A DNA stretch of 64,000 bases from Ceratotherium simum simum (taxonomy: Eukaryota; Chordata; Mammalia; Perissodactyla; Rhinocerotidae), in contig NW_004454287.1 in the NCBI RefSeq assembly GCF_000283155.1, positions 2,513,299 through 2,577,298 on the forward strand. Reading direction: 5' to 3'. Shown here piece after piece: positions 43,241 through 54,616 of the stretch. The position numbers and the translations under genes are program-made. The notes under the pieces were generated by a model. The model was not told the origin of the DNA. It worked only from the letters and a program-made list of their open reading frames with translations, and did not search any database. How positions within the stretch are numbered: the first letter of the stretch is position 1; the number at the start of each line of letters is the position of its first letter.

Positions 43241-43427
43241 AGTGAAGTAGGGTTTTGATTTGTATTCCTTGATGACTAATGACGTCCAGCATCTTTTCAT
43301 ATACACTTGGCCATTTGTACACCTTCCTTTGAAAAACGTCTATTTATGTTTTGACATTTTAAAATTGAGTTATTTGACTTTTTATTATTGTATTATGAGT
43401 TCTTTATATATTTTGATACAAGTCCCT

Positions 43428-43859
43428 GTTGACCTAAACAAATAAAACAGCCAGTTACCTTACCAGCAAAATGGGTTTATTTGGCAATAGCAGAGAAATT
43501 GCAATTCGGGACAAGCAAGTTATAGCAAAAGCCATAAACAAGTCCAGCAAACAAAGCAGAGAAACGTTACATTATAGAGAAAAAGGAGGAAGTTGGGAGG
43601 GGTGGTTTTGAATGCAAGTCCATCGGTGGAAACTGAGAGTTTAGGGTGGTGATGGTTTCTCTTTGGCTGAGTTGCTTGGCAAGGAGGAAATCCTCCTTCC
43701 TCCTGCTGGGGTAGTAATTAATGATTCTTCCTGTTGGGGTCTGTAATTGATATCTTCCTTCTTGGGATCTGTAATTGACACTGAGTAGTAGTGTGAGGGC
43801 TCTGCCTTCTGGCTTCCCAACTCTGTTATTTTTAAATGAAGTTTTCTTTATTCTGTTTC
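43428..43859 (-). mobile_element. Solo LTR nested in L1
   Basis: TG...CA element (plus: TGTTGACC ... TGTTTCA) between L1 sequence ending ACAAGTCC and resuming TCCTTTATCAGG. On the minus strand it has CTCTATAATG as a TATA-like box and CCAAATAAACCCA as polyA signal, then a short U5. The flanking five bases are similar (GTCCC/CATCC) but not identical. Confidence 0.7.
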
Positions 43860-43929
43860 ACATCCTTTATCAGGTATATGATTTGCAAAATTTTCTTTGA
43901 TTCTATGGGTTGTGTTTTCACTCTCTTGC

Positions 43930-44595
43930 TTTAAAATTTTTACTTTTAATTGTGGTAATATATACATACTGTAAAATTTACATCTTAACCATTTTGAAGT
44001 GTACAGTTTAGTAATGAAAAGTACACTGACATTGCGAAACCAGTCTCAGAACTGTTTTCATCTTTCAAAACTAAAAATCTATCCACATTAAATAACATCT
44101 CCCCATCCCCCCTCCCTCAGTTCCTGGCAACCACAATTCTGCTTTTTATTTCTATGAATTTCACTATCCTAGGTACTTCATATAAGTGAATTCATACAGT
44201 AGTTGTCCTTTTTTGAATGGCTTATTTCACTTAGCGTAACGTCCTCAAGGTTCACCTGACATATGTTGCAGCATATGTCAGAATTTCCTTTCTTTCTAAA
44301 TCTGAATAATATTCCATTGTATGTCATATTAAATTTTATTGATCCATTCATTCATTGATGGACACATGAGTTGCTTCCACCTTTTGGTTTTCATGACTAA
44401 TGCTCCCATCAACAAGGGTGTAGAAATATCTGTTTGAGTCCCTGTGTTTAATTCTCTCGGGCATATACCCAGAAGTATTACTGCTGGATCATATGGTAAC
44501 AATGTATTTAACTTTTTGAGGAACCACCATACCGTTTTCTATAGTGGCTGCACCATTTTACATTCCCACAACAGGTGTACACCTGGGTCCCAATG
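43930..44595 (-). mobile_element. Second 5'-truncated L1 nested in L1
   Basis: L1 3' end in minus orientation (AATTGTGGTAATATATACAT on the plus strand). Host sequence TGTGTTTTCACTCTCTTG at 43912 and TGTGTTTTCACTTTCTTG at 44597 marks an 18-base target duplication with one mismatch. Confidence 0.75.
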
Positions 44596-45706
44596 TGTGT
44601 TTTCACTTTCTTGATGATATCCTCTGAAGTACACAAGTTACTGATTTTGATGAAATACAAAAATATCTTTTTTTTCTTTTTGCTTTTGGTGTCGTATTTG
44701 AGAATTCATTGCCAAATCCAAAGTCATGAATATTTTTCCTTATTTTTTTTCTAAGAGTATTACAGTTTTACCTCTTATATTTAGGTCTCTGATCGATTTT
44801 GGTAAATTTTTATTTGTGTTGTGATGTAAATGTCCAAATTCATTCTTCTGTATACGGCTGTCCAGTTGTCCCAGCACCAATTTTTGAAAAGAATATTCTT
44901 TCCCATTCTTGGCATCACTTTCAAAAATCAATTAACCATAGATGTATGAATTTATTTATGAAATCTCAATTTTATTACAATGAATATGTCTATCCTTGCG
45001 TCAGTACCACATTATCTTCATTATCATTGTTTAGTAGGAAGTTTTGAAATAAGGAAATGTGCGTCTTCCTACTTGGTTTTTCTTTTTCAAGACTGGCTTG
45101 GCTATTCTGGATGCCTTGCAATTCTAGACGAATTTTTGAAAGAGCTTGCCAATTTCTATAAAGAAGTCAGCTGGGATTCTGACAGGGATTGTGTTGAAAC
45201 TGTAGATCATTTTGGGGGAGTACTGCCATCTCAAAAAATTGGAACTACTTTTGTACTTCCAATCTATGAACTGAACATGGGAGGTTCTGCCATTTATTTA
45301 GATCTTTATTAATTTTGCTCCACATTTTATAGATTTCAGAGAACTTGGTGTCTCTTTTCTTAAATTTAGTCGTATTTTATTATTTTTGATGCTATTGTAA
45401 ATGGATTTGTTTTCTTAATTTGATTTTCAGGTTGTTTGTTGCAAGTGTACAGAGATACAACTGATTTTTATATATTGATCTTGTATCCTACAACCTTGCC
45501 ATACTCAATTATTGGTTCTAATATTTTTTTTTTTTAGTGGAGTCCTTAGGGTTTTCTATACACAAAACACTTCATCTGCAAGTAGAAATAGTTTTACTTT
45601 TTCCTAACCAATCTGGATTCATTTTATTTCCCTTTATTGTATAATTCTGCTGGCTAAAACCTCCAGGACATTGTTGAATGGAAGTAGTAAGGGCAGATAT
45701 TCTTTT

Positions 45707-45904
45707 ATTTATTTATTTTTTTGGTGAGGGAGATTGGCCCTGAGCTAACATCTGTGCCCATCTTCCTCTATTTTATATATGGGATGCTGCCACAGCATGT
45801 CTGGATGAGCAGTGCATAGGTCTGCGCCCAGGATTCAAACCTGCAAACCCCGGGCCACCAAAGCAGTGCATATGAACTTAACCACTATGCCACCAGGCCG
45901 GCCC
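45707..45904 (-). repeat. ERE SINE
   Basis: Minus-orientation ERE ending CACCAGGCCGGCCC, with AGATATTCTTTT / AGATATTTTT flanks. Inserted in L1 ORF2. Confidence 0.92.
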
Positions 45905-47770
45905 AAGAGTAGATATTTTTATTTTCTTTCTGATCATCAGGGAAATCATCTAGACTTTATTAAATATAATATTAGCTGTGGGTTTTTCATCGGCACTCAT
46001 TTTCATATTAAGGAAATTTCCACCTCTTCCTGGTTTCCTGAAGTTTTTTTTATCATGAGAGGGTGTTGGATTTTGTCATATACTTTCTATGAGTCTACTG
46101 ATATGATTATGCCATTTTTGCTTATTACTCTATTAATACATTGTATTGCATTAATTGCTTTTGAGGTGTTAACCCAATGTAGCATCCCTGGAACAAATCC
46201 AACTTAGTTATGTTGTATCATTCTTTCAAGATGCTGCTGGATCTTAGGTTTGCTAGCATTTGTTTAGGTTTTGTGCCTCCTTTTTCACAAGAGAAATTGG
46301 TCTCTAGATTTTTTGTGATGCTTTTGTCTAGTTTTGGTATCAGAGTAATACTGGTCTCATAGAATAGCTTTCAAGCATTATGTTGATTCTATTTTAGGGG
46401 AGAGTTTGTAAAGAATCATATTACATCTTTGAATGTTTTGGAGAATTCTGTGGTGAAGCTGTGTGGGCCTGGGCTTTTCTTTTTGGATAGCTTTTTGGTT
46501 AATAATTCAACACTTGTTATAGTTCTAGTCAGATTTTCTCTTTTTTCTTGAGTTAATTTTAGTAGTTTGTACATTTCTATGGATTTGTCCATTTCATCTG
46601 TTATCTAATTTGTTGGCATAATGTTGTTCACAGAATTCCTTTATAGTCCTTTTTTATGGCTATAAGGTCAGTAGTAATAGTCCCTTTTTCTGATTTTTGG
46701 AATTTGAGTCTTCCCTCTTTTTCTCTAGGCCAGTCTAGCTCAGGATTTGTCAATTTTATTGATCTTTTTCATAGAACCTACTTCTGGTTGCATTGATTTT
46801 CTGTATGGTGTTTCTATTCCCTATTTCATTGATTTCTGCTCTAATCTTTATTATTTCCTTCATCTCATTTGCTTGGGGTTTGTTTGCTCATCTTGTCATG
46901 TGTGTTAAAGTGGAAAGTTAGGTTATTGATTTGAGATCTTTCTTCTTTGTTAGTATACGCAGTTATAGCTACAAATGTTCCTCTAAGTACTATTTCAGAT
47001 GCAGCCCATAAACTTTTGTATATTATGTCCTCATTTCTGTATTGATTTCTTCTTTGACACGTTGCTTATTTAGGAACGTGTTGTTTAATTTCCTCATATT
47101 TCTGAATTTCTCCAGTTTTTCCTAAGTTATTGATTTCTAATTTAATGCCATTGTTGTCATAGACCATAGATTGTATTATTCCTATCATTTTAAATTTAAT
47201 AAAGTTTATGTCCTAGCATTTGAAAGTTCCATGTATACTTGTGAAGAATATATATTGTTGTTGTTGGGTGGAGTGTTCAGTAGATGTTAGGTGTACTTGG
47301 TTTATAGTGGTTTACAAGGCTTTTATTTCCTTGTTGATCTTTTGCCTAGTTGTACACAATATTCAAAGTGTGATACTGGAGTCTCCAATTATTGTTATTA
47401 TTTGTTTCTCCCTTCATTTCTGTCACTTTTGCTTCATTTATTTTGGTACTTTGCTTTTAGGTGCATATGTTTATAATTGTTATAGCTTCCTGATGAACTT
47501 TTTCATGAAATAGCCCTCTATATCTATAGTAATATTTTTTGTTTTAAAGTCTATTTTTTCCCTGATATTTTTCCATATTTACATATGTATCTTTTCCCCA
47601 TCCTTTTACTTTCAATCTTTTTGCATCTTTGAATCTAAAGTGTCTTCTGTAGAAAGCATATAGTTGAGTTTTTTTGTTAAATCTACAGTGATGGTCTCTG
47701 ACTCTTGGTTGTATTAAGCAACTCGTTCACATTTGGTATTATAGATATAATTCCAATTACATCCGCCATT

Positions 47771-48041
47771 TTGTTTTGTTTTGTTTTGTTTTTTTGTGAG
47801 GAAGATCAGCCCTGTGCTAACATCTGCCAATCCTCCATTTTTTCTTTTTTTTTGTACTGAGGAAGACTGGCCCTGGGCTAACATCCATGCCCATCCTCCT
47901 CCACTTTATATGGGACGCCACCACAGCATGGCTTGCCAAGCGGTGCGTCGGTGCGCGCCCAGGATCCAAACCGGCGAACCCCTGGCCACCGCAGCAGAGC
48001 GTGTGCACTTAACCGCTTGCGCCACCAGGTCGGCCCCACAG
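47771..48041 (-). repeat. ERE SINE with double tail
   Basis: Minus orientation. Two tail motifs, then the tRNA-like head ending CCAGGTCGGCCCC. Flanks CCGCCATTTT and CTGCCATTTT. Confidence 0.92.
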
Positions 48042-48154
48042 CTGCCATTTTACTTTTTATTTTCTATAGTTCTCATGTCTTTTTCAGTCCGACTTTTTCT
48101 TCTTTATTGATTTCTTTTCTATTAAATTGAATATTCTTTAATGTAGCATTTTAA

Positions 48155-48400
48155 TTTTTTTTTAAAGAAGAAGATTAGCCCTGAGCTAATATCTGTTGCC
48201 AATCCTCCTCTTTTTTGTTGCTGAGGAAGATTGGCCCTGGGCTAACATCCGTGCCCATCTTCCTCTACTTTATCTGTGGGACACCACCACAGCATGGCTT
48301 GATAAGTGGTGCGTAGGTCCATGCCCGAGATCCAAACCTGTGAACCCTGGGCCACCAAAGCAGAGTGTGTGAACTTAACCACTACGCCACTGGGCCACCC
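48155..48400 (-). repeat. ERE SINE with double tail
   Basis: Minus orientation, head end CACTGGGCCACCCC. Target duplication GCATTTTA. Only about 115 bases from the previous ERE. Confidence 0.92.
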
Positions 48401-48689
48401 CGCATTTTACTTTTTTAAATGAATTTTTTCCTAAACAGACAACAGGACACAGTCCTTGGGCCTTAGGCCAGTGAACGGGGTTCCAAGGTCTGGAGAGAAG
48501 AGGTGAAGAGGTAGGTGAGCCAAGCCAGGGATCAAGTTTAGAGACAGCCCCAGAGTCAAAGGCACTGCTTTGGAAAAGTTCCTTCACGGCCACAGGAGAA
48601 TGGACAAACCTAGTGCTGAAAATGAGGAAAGAAACTTAGGGCTTTGTGGCATTTTGGGGTCCGATGGGGTCTGTGCAGTCATGTGGCTT

Positions 48690-49760
48690 TTTTACCATGT
48701 TTTATTATTGTGGTAAAATACACATAACATAAAATTTACCATCTTAACCATTTTCAAGTGTACAGTTCATTGGTATTTACATTCATATTGTTGTGCAACT
48801 AGCACCACCTACCATCTCCAGAACTCTTTTCGTCTTCCAAAACTGAAATTCTTTTTTTTTTTTAATAATCTTTTTTTTTTTTTAAGATTTTGTTTATTTT
48901 ATTTTTTCCCCCCAAAGCCCCAGTGGATAGTTGTGTGTCGTAGCTGCACATCCTTCTAGTTGCTGTATGTGGGACTCGGCCTCAGGATGAACGGAGAAGT
49001 GGTGCCTCGATGCGCACCCGGGATCCGAACCCGGGCCACCAGCATCGCAGCGCGCGCACTTAACCACCAAGCCACAGGGCCGGCCCTCAAAACTGAAATT
49101 CTATACACATTAAACAACTACTCACCATTGCCCTCTCTGTCTCCCCTCCCCCGGGAAACCACCATTCTACTCTCTCTCGATGCATTTGACTTCTCTAGGT
49201 ATCTCATATGAGTAGTATCATAAAGTATTTGTCTTCAAATGAATGGCTTGCTTCACTTAACATAATGTCCTCAAGCTTTACCCATGTTATAGCATATGTC
49301 AGAATTTCCTTCTTTTTTAAGGTTGAATAATATTCCATCATATGTGTGTACTACATTTTGCTCCTCCAGTCATCAGTTCATGTACATTTGGGTTACTTCC
49401 ATCATTTGCCTACTATGAGCATAGGTTTATAAGTATCTCTTTGAGACTGTGCTTCCAACTGTTTGGGGTGTATACCCAGAAGAGAAATTGCAGTATTTAT
49501 GGTTATTCTGTTTTTTATTTTCTGAGTACCCACTGTACCTTCTTCCATATTGGTTGCACCATTTTACATTCCCACCAACAATGCATAAGACTTCCAATTT
49601 CTCCACATTCTTGCCAACACTTATTTTCTATTTTGGTTTTTTCTCATATTACTCATTCTAATGTGTGTGAGTATACCTTTATTTTTATAGCAGACATTAC
49701 TGTTGCCCCCACAAATGCAGGAATTTCTCTGTATTGCACCCACTATTTACATTCATACCT
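48690..49760 (-). mobile_element. L1 3' end fragment split by an ERE
   Basis: The plus strand shows the inverted L1 3' end: GTGGTAAAATACACATAACA, CATCTTAACCATTTTCAAGT, then GGTTGAATAATATTCCATCA and the ORF2 C-terminal region near 49560. An ERE lies between 48852 and 49086. Confidence 0.75.
48852..49086 (-). repeat. ERE SINE (GCGCGC-head type)
   Basis: Target duplication AAAACTGAAATTCT on both sides, inside L1. Head end CCACAGGGCCGGCCC; the body matches the copy at 17476. Confidence 0.95.
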
Positions 49761-49799
49761 GAGCAACTCCTGAAACAGTGTTAATTTATGATGTATTAG

Positions 49800-50880
49800 A
49801 TGATGGAAATAGAAATGATTCATGATGACATCCTTAATCACTGAGGTCACTACCCTCCATAGAGGAGATATACAACACACTCCCAGGTCCTGTTCTCTCA
49901 ATGTCATTGTGAACTTTCCTTCAAAGCTCTTATTTCTGGTTCATAAACCAAGCATTGTCATTTGTTAACAATGTTTCTCTCTCCACAAACCTAAAAGCAC
50001 CAGGAATGCAAGAACTTGTTTGTTTCATGCCTCTGTATCCAGATCCTAGAGTGCCTGGACTAATTTTGTGCTTAATTACATATGTTTGAGTCTAGAGTCC
50101 CTGGTAGAAGAGGGACACTCAATAGTTAACATCAAGACATGGTCCCTCAGCAAGAAAGGCCTGATTTGAATAGTGGTCCTATCTTTGTCCCTTGCTAGAT
50201 GACATTTTATCTAAACATGTAGGCCTCAGTTGACTCATTAAAAGTGTTAAAATAATCAAAGAGAACAATTTAGTTGATCTAAGCAAATTTTATTTCATGA
50301 AGCAGGCAGTCTCCACTCTCAAGAGTCCAGAAAACTGCAAAGCAAAGATCATGACTGCAAGCTTTGGTAGAGAAAGGTATTCACGGAATAAGGAGAGAGG
50401 ATTTGGCTTCAGTTCATTGGCTGGGGTTGCATATCTGACCTTACTAAGAAGAAGGAAATCATTATAGATTCTGGGCAATTGAGGACTGGCTGGCCAGATA
50501 TATGATGTTTGTGGTCAAGCAGAGTATTTACAGGAACAGGAAAGTTATCTAAGTTTTGGTTGGCCTACGTGGCACCCCAGGCAGCAACGGCTCTATCTTG
50601 GGCCTCAAAATTTATTTCAACAAAACAGATAATGCAAGTATTACAGTTTACTAAGAAGAAAGTAAATTTGTATATTATAAGTAAGTTACTGCATGGAAAC
50701 ACTTAAAACAATGTTAACTACACAGTAAGAAATATTTAAATGTTTAGATAATAAGAAAGAAAGGAAAAACAGCACTGGATAACTAGGAGCTGCCTCCCAC
50801 TCACCAGTAGGCCAAGTCTTATTCTTTGAAGAGAAAAATGTCATAGACTTCCACCATCAGACAATGATGTTTGGTGACTG
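49800..50880. other. Unassigned sequence before unit C
   Basis: I recognise no gene or repeat here. It ends at the start of the block that is paralogous to 122-800. Confidence 0.4.
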
Positions 50881-50941
50881 TGATGGGTCACAACAGGATC
50901 AAGGGACCTCTGTAATCATGTCTCTAAAAATGGTAAAAGAG

Positions 50942-51136
50942 GGGCCAGCCTGGTGGTGTAGTGGTTAAGTGCAGTTACACTGCTTCGGCAGTGTGGGGTT
51001 TGCAGGTTCGGATCCCGGGCGTGGACCTACACACCGCTCACCAATCCATGCTGTGGTGGCATCCTACATACAACATAGAGCAAGATGGGCACAGATGTTA
51101 GCTCAGTGCCAATCTTCCTCACCAAAAAAAAAAAAA
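50942..51136 (+). repeat. ERE SINE
   Basis: Target duplication GGTAAAAGAG on both sides; head GGGCCAGCCTGGTGG. Confidence 0.95.
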
Positions 51137-51626
51137 GGTAAAAGAGAACAGAGTCTAAACCACAAAAATGACCAAACATTCCAAACAATAATGATTACCA
51201 ATCGCAGAATTACGTTTACCTCCTCACAGCAACCAAGAGAGAGCCACGTCTTGCTTCATCAAATAGCCATTAAATCACCTAATGCCAGTCCAAATTCTCT
51301 AAGAAGTCCTTTGGAGCACCCTCTTACTGACACACCCACAGTCATTTATTGTTTGTGGTTATGCTTATTCCTATAAGTCAATACACCACTCTCTATGACC
51401 AAGGTGTGCCCTGCTGGTCTTGCAAGAGGGCACTGATAGAAACATGAGTTAAGTTTTTGGTATTATGAGTGAATGAGAAGTTAGCTTAATGACAAAAATT
51501 TAAACTAACAAATTTTTATATTATATTTATATTAAATTTTATATTAAATTATATTAAAATTTCACATATAAGAATAAAACAAATTTGCCTGAGAAAAAAT
51601 TCCTGACCTTGCAAGCACATGCTAAC

Positions 51627-51860
51627 ATTTTATTTTGTTTTGTTTTTCAATTTATTTATTTATTTATTTATTTTTTGGTGAGGAAGATTGGCTCTGAGCT
51701 AATATCTGTGCCCACCTTCCTCTATTTTGTATGTGGGACGCCTCCACAGCATGGCTTGGTGAGCAGTACATCAGTCCACGCCTGGGATTCGAACCTGTGA
51801 ACCCTGGGCCACCAAAGTGGAGCACATGAACTTAACCACTACACCACTGGGCTGGCCCCA
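51627..51860 (-). repeat. ERE SINE with (TTTA)n tail
   Basis: Minus orientation. The A tail has become a TTTA repeat (51650-51676). Flanking CACATGCTAA on both sides. Confidence 0.92.
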
Positions 51861-51951
51861 ACACACATGCTAATATTGACTCAGAACATATAATGATTAA
51901 ATGGAGAACATTACAAAGTCGATCTGAAAATCCATAATGGAAAAGGAATAT

Positions 51952-52190
51952 ATTTTTGTGTGTGTGTGAGGAAGATCAGCCCTGAGCTAACATCCGATGC
52001 CAATCTTCCTCTTTTTGCTGAGGAAGACTGGGCCTGGGCTAACATCTGTGCCCCTCTTCCTCTACTTTATATGGGACGCCACCACAGCATGGCCTGACAA
52101 GCGGTGCATCGGTGCGCGCCCGGGATCAGAACCCGGGCCACCAGCTGTGGAGTGCACACACTTAATCGCTATGCCATAGGGCCAGCCCCA
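51952..52190 (-). repeat. ERE SINE with (TG)n tail
   Basis: Minus orientation, double tail motif, head end ATAGGGCCAGCCCC. Flanks AAAAGGAATAT and AGAAGGAATAT. Confidence 0.92.
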
Positions 52191-52789
52191 AGAAGGAATA
52201 TTTTAATATATGCTCTCAGTAAATAAAAAATAAAGGCAATAACATTTGTTTGTATACACGTTATTTGCAAACACAGCTAATATGATATTTCTAAGAAACC
52301 TCCATATAACTTTTGTTTGATAAAAAATTGCACGTTGTTGTTGTTTACAACAATACAAGAGGTAAGCTTAATTATTCTTAAGATTTTAAATTTTACCCTA
52401 GGTTTTAATTTTGTAATTTATCCTTTTACAGTGTTGAAGCACAAAGATATACATTTTCTCTTCGACTGTGGATGTAAAGATGTGTAGCCTTAATGATCTC
52501 AAATCCAACATTTACCTGTTTTCTACTTAAAATTTCCAAAGTTTGGCTAATTCCTGACCAGGGACCATGAAACTATGAAAAATACCTGAAATGCTTATGG
52601 TTTATGGAAAACCAAAACCAAAACCACTATTTTAACCAAGAAGTGAAACCAGGGAGCACATGGGCTGAGTTAATTTGAAAGTGTCTGTGGCTGGGGTCCT
52701 GCCTGAGCCAGGGAACAGGGAGAGTGGACACCTGGCCTATCCTAGGAGGGTGGAGCCCGTCCTTGTCTTCTCCTACAGTGGGTGTACAA

Positions 52790-52890
52790 GTCAACGCCCC
52801 ATTTTACAATGGAAGAAACCCAGACGCCCAAGATCCTATTAATCACAAGCAGTAGAAGCAAGATTCAAACTCAGCTGTGACTCGCCATAC
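52790..52890 (+). repeat. MIR SINE fragment
   Basis: CCCCATTTTACAATGGAAGA followed by CAAGATTCAAACTCAGCTGT, the order of the conserved central core to 3' part of MIR. Confidence 0.6.
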
Positions 52891-52949
52891 CCTTTCCCCT
52901 ATAGCAGGACGGGTCAGAGCTCCCAGATCTGCTTTACATTCACTCTTTA

Positions 52950-54600
52950 AAATGTTTTAAATTTACATTTTTATCAAAGTAATATAGTTATATAGTTTGA
53001 GTCAAATAATACCAGAAAACTTTTAACAACAAAAAGTGGTCCCCTATAATACCTCCCTAATTCTAATTCCTGTCCTCCTACAGGCAACTGGTTTCAATTC
53101 TTTTAGTCATTGTTTGCAATTTATGTTTATATGCTTTAATAGCATAATAACAATACTATTTCTTGATTTGTAGGTTTAAGTTATTATCCTGTTCCTTTTT
53201 GGGGGTGGGAGAACATATTTGGCCAATCTTTTCTTCCTCATTTCTTAAAATGAATGAAGTCATGCATTTTCAGTCTCCAATTTTAAATAAAAAGGAATTT
53301 AAGGCCATAAAATTTCCTTTGAGTACAGATTTACTGTAACTCATAGGTTGTAGATGTATTCTTTACTTCACTCTCTCTAGAAAATTTGCTTTTTTAATTT
53401 CAATTTTCTTGTTGGTCTGCAAGTAGAAAAATGTTTCATAATTTTCAAATAGTTGAGAGATTTTCTCTTATTGATTTCTAGTTTTCTTGCTCTATCATCA
53501 ACATATGCTGCTTTTGAAATCTCTACTTTTCAGAATTTATTGAAGTTTCCACTGTGGCCAAGTAGACGACTAATTGTGGTAAACTTTCCATGGACACGTG
53601 AAAAGGATGTATATTCTTTATTTATGGTGTCAGAAGTTCTAAATGTACCTATTAAATTGAGCTGTTGATTCTATTACCTAGTTCTCTATACATGAGATGA
53701 TTATTTGCTTGCTTGATCCATCAATTTTTGAAACAAGTATATTTAAGTGTCCAATTATATCTTTTTATTACATTTATCTGTAGGTCAAGGAATTTTTATC
53801 TTATGTCCTGCCTGCTATGTTATTTAGCACATAATGGTTTGTAGCTTTTCCACAGACTTTTAAGTTACATCATAACTACTTCATCCTGTTTCGTGCTTTT
53901 GGCCATGTACATCACACTGATATTAATCCTGTGACTCCTGATTTCTTTTTGATGCATTTGCCTATATCTCTTTGCCCATTTCTTTACTTGTAACTTTTTT
54001 TCACATTGTTGTTCATATGTTTCAAATTAACAACCTCCAGCTAGATATTTTCTCCAATGCAACTAACAATCTGTTTTTGATATCAATTCACATTGGATAT
54101 TGTAACAAATAATTTTATTCCTTCCATCATATTTTACACTTACCCTTTATTTTGTGCAATGTAGTTCTTTCCTTTTTCTTTCTTTCTTTCTTTTGCTTCT
54201 TGGTCATATTATAGAATACTGGCTATGGTGTTTCTAACAGCCATAATCAAACCTTGAGTTCACTATTAATACACAAAAATTAAATAGCAACATCCCATCC
54301 AATAAGATGTTTTATCTACCCTCTCTTTTGCAGGATGAATGAAACGTTTAAAAACCTTTGTCATCCCATCCTCTGCTCTCCACCCAAGCTCCTGGATTTT
54401 GCTGAGATTATTTAACTTTTCAGTCCTGGACTACTTCTAAGTGTGAATCTTCTGTTTCAAGAGTTCTCACTTAAAAATTTATTTAAAAAAGTACACTCAG
54501 TCATGACATCATCAACCATTTACACTTACCTATATCTATTGCTCACCACTGTGTCATTTTGTCTTGCTCCATCCTGAGATCTAAATTGCCATCTGGATTA
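52950..54600 (-). mobile_element. Old L1, 3'UTR and part of ORF2
   Basis: Minus-orientation, strongly diverged L1: the 3'UTR-like stretch near 52960-53230 (ATATAGTTTGAGTCAAATAA) and ORF2 RT-C-terminal-like sequence near 53320-53700. The last part to 54600 is not clearly L1. Confidence 0.5.
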
Positions 54601-54616
54601 AGCACTTCTTGGAGTA

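Larger units (their letters stand above)
41890..47700 (-). mobile_element. Minus-strand L1 with four nested insertions
   Basis: L1 3'UTR and ORF2 read on the minus strand from 41.9 to 47.7 kb. The RT box counterpart near 45556-45575 reads Ala-Asp-Glu (consensus Ala-Asp-Asp). Insertions are a truncated L1 (42.63-43.24 kb), a solo LTR (43.43-43.86), a second truncated L1 (43.93-44.60) and an ERE (45.71-45.90). L1 sequence continues correctly across each one. Confidence 0.75.
50880..52350 (-). repeat. Paralogue of the KZNF 3' flank (unit C, part 1)
   Basis: Matches 122-800: TCTCTAAAAATGGTAAA, GATTACCAATCGCAGAATTA against GATTACCAATGACAGAATAA, TTTACCTCCTCACAGCA, CCCTCTTACTGA, and GATCTGAAAATCCATAATGG against GATCTGAAAATCCATTATTA. 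Three EREs are inserted that are absent from the first copy. Confidence 0.82.
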
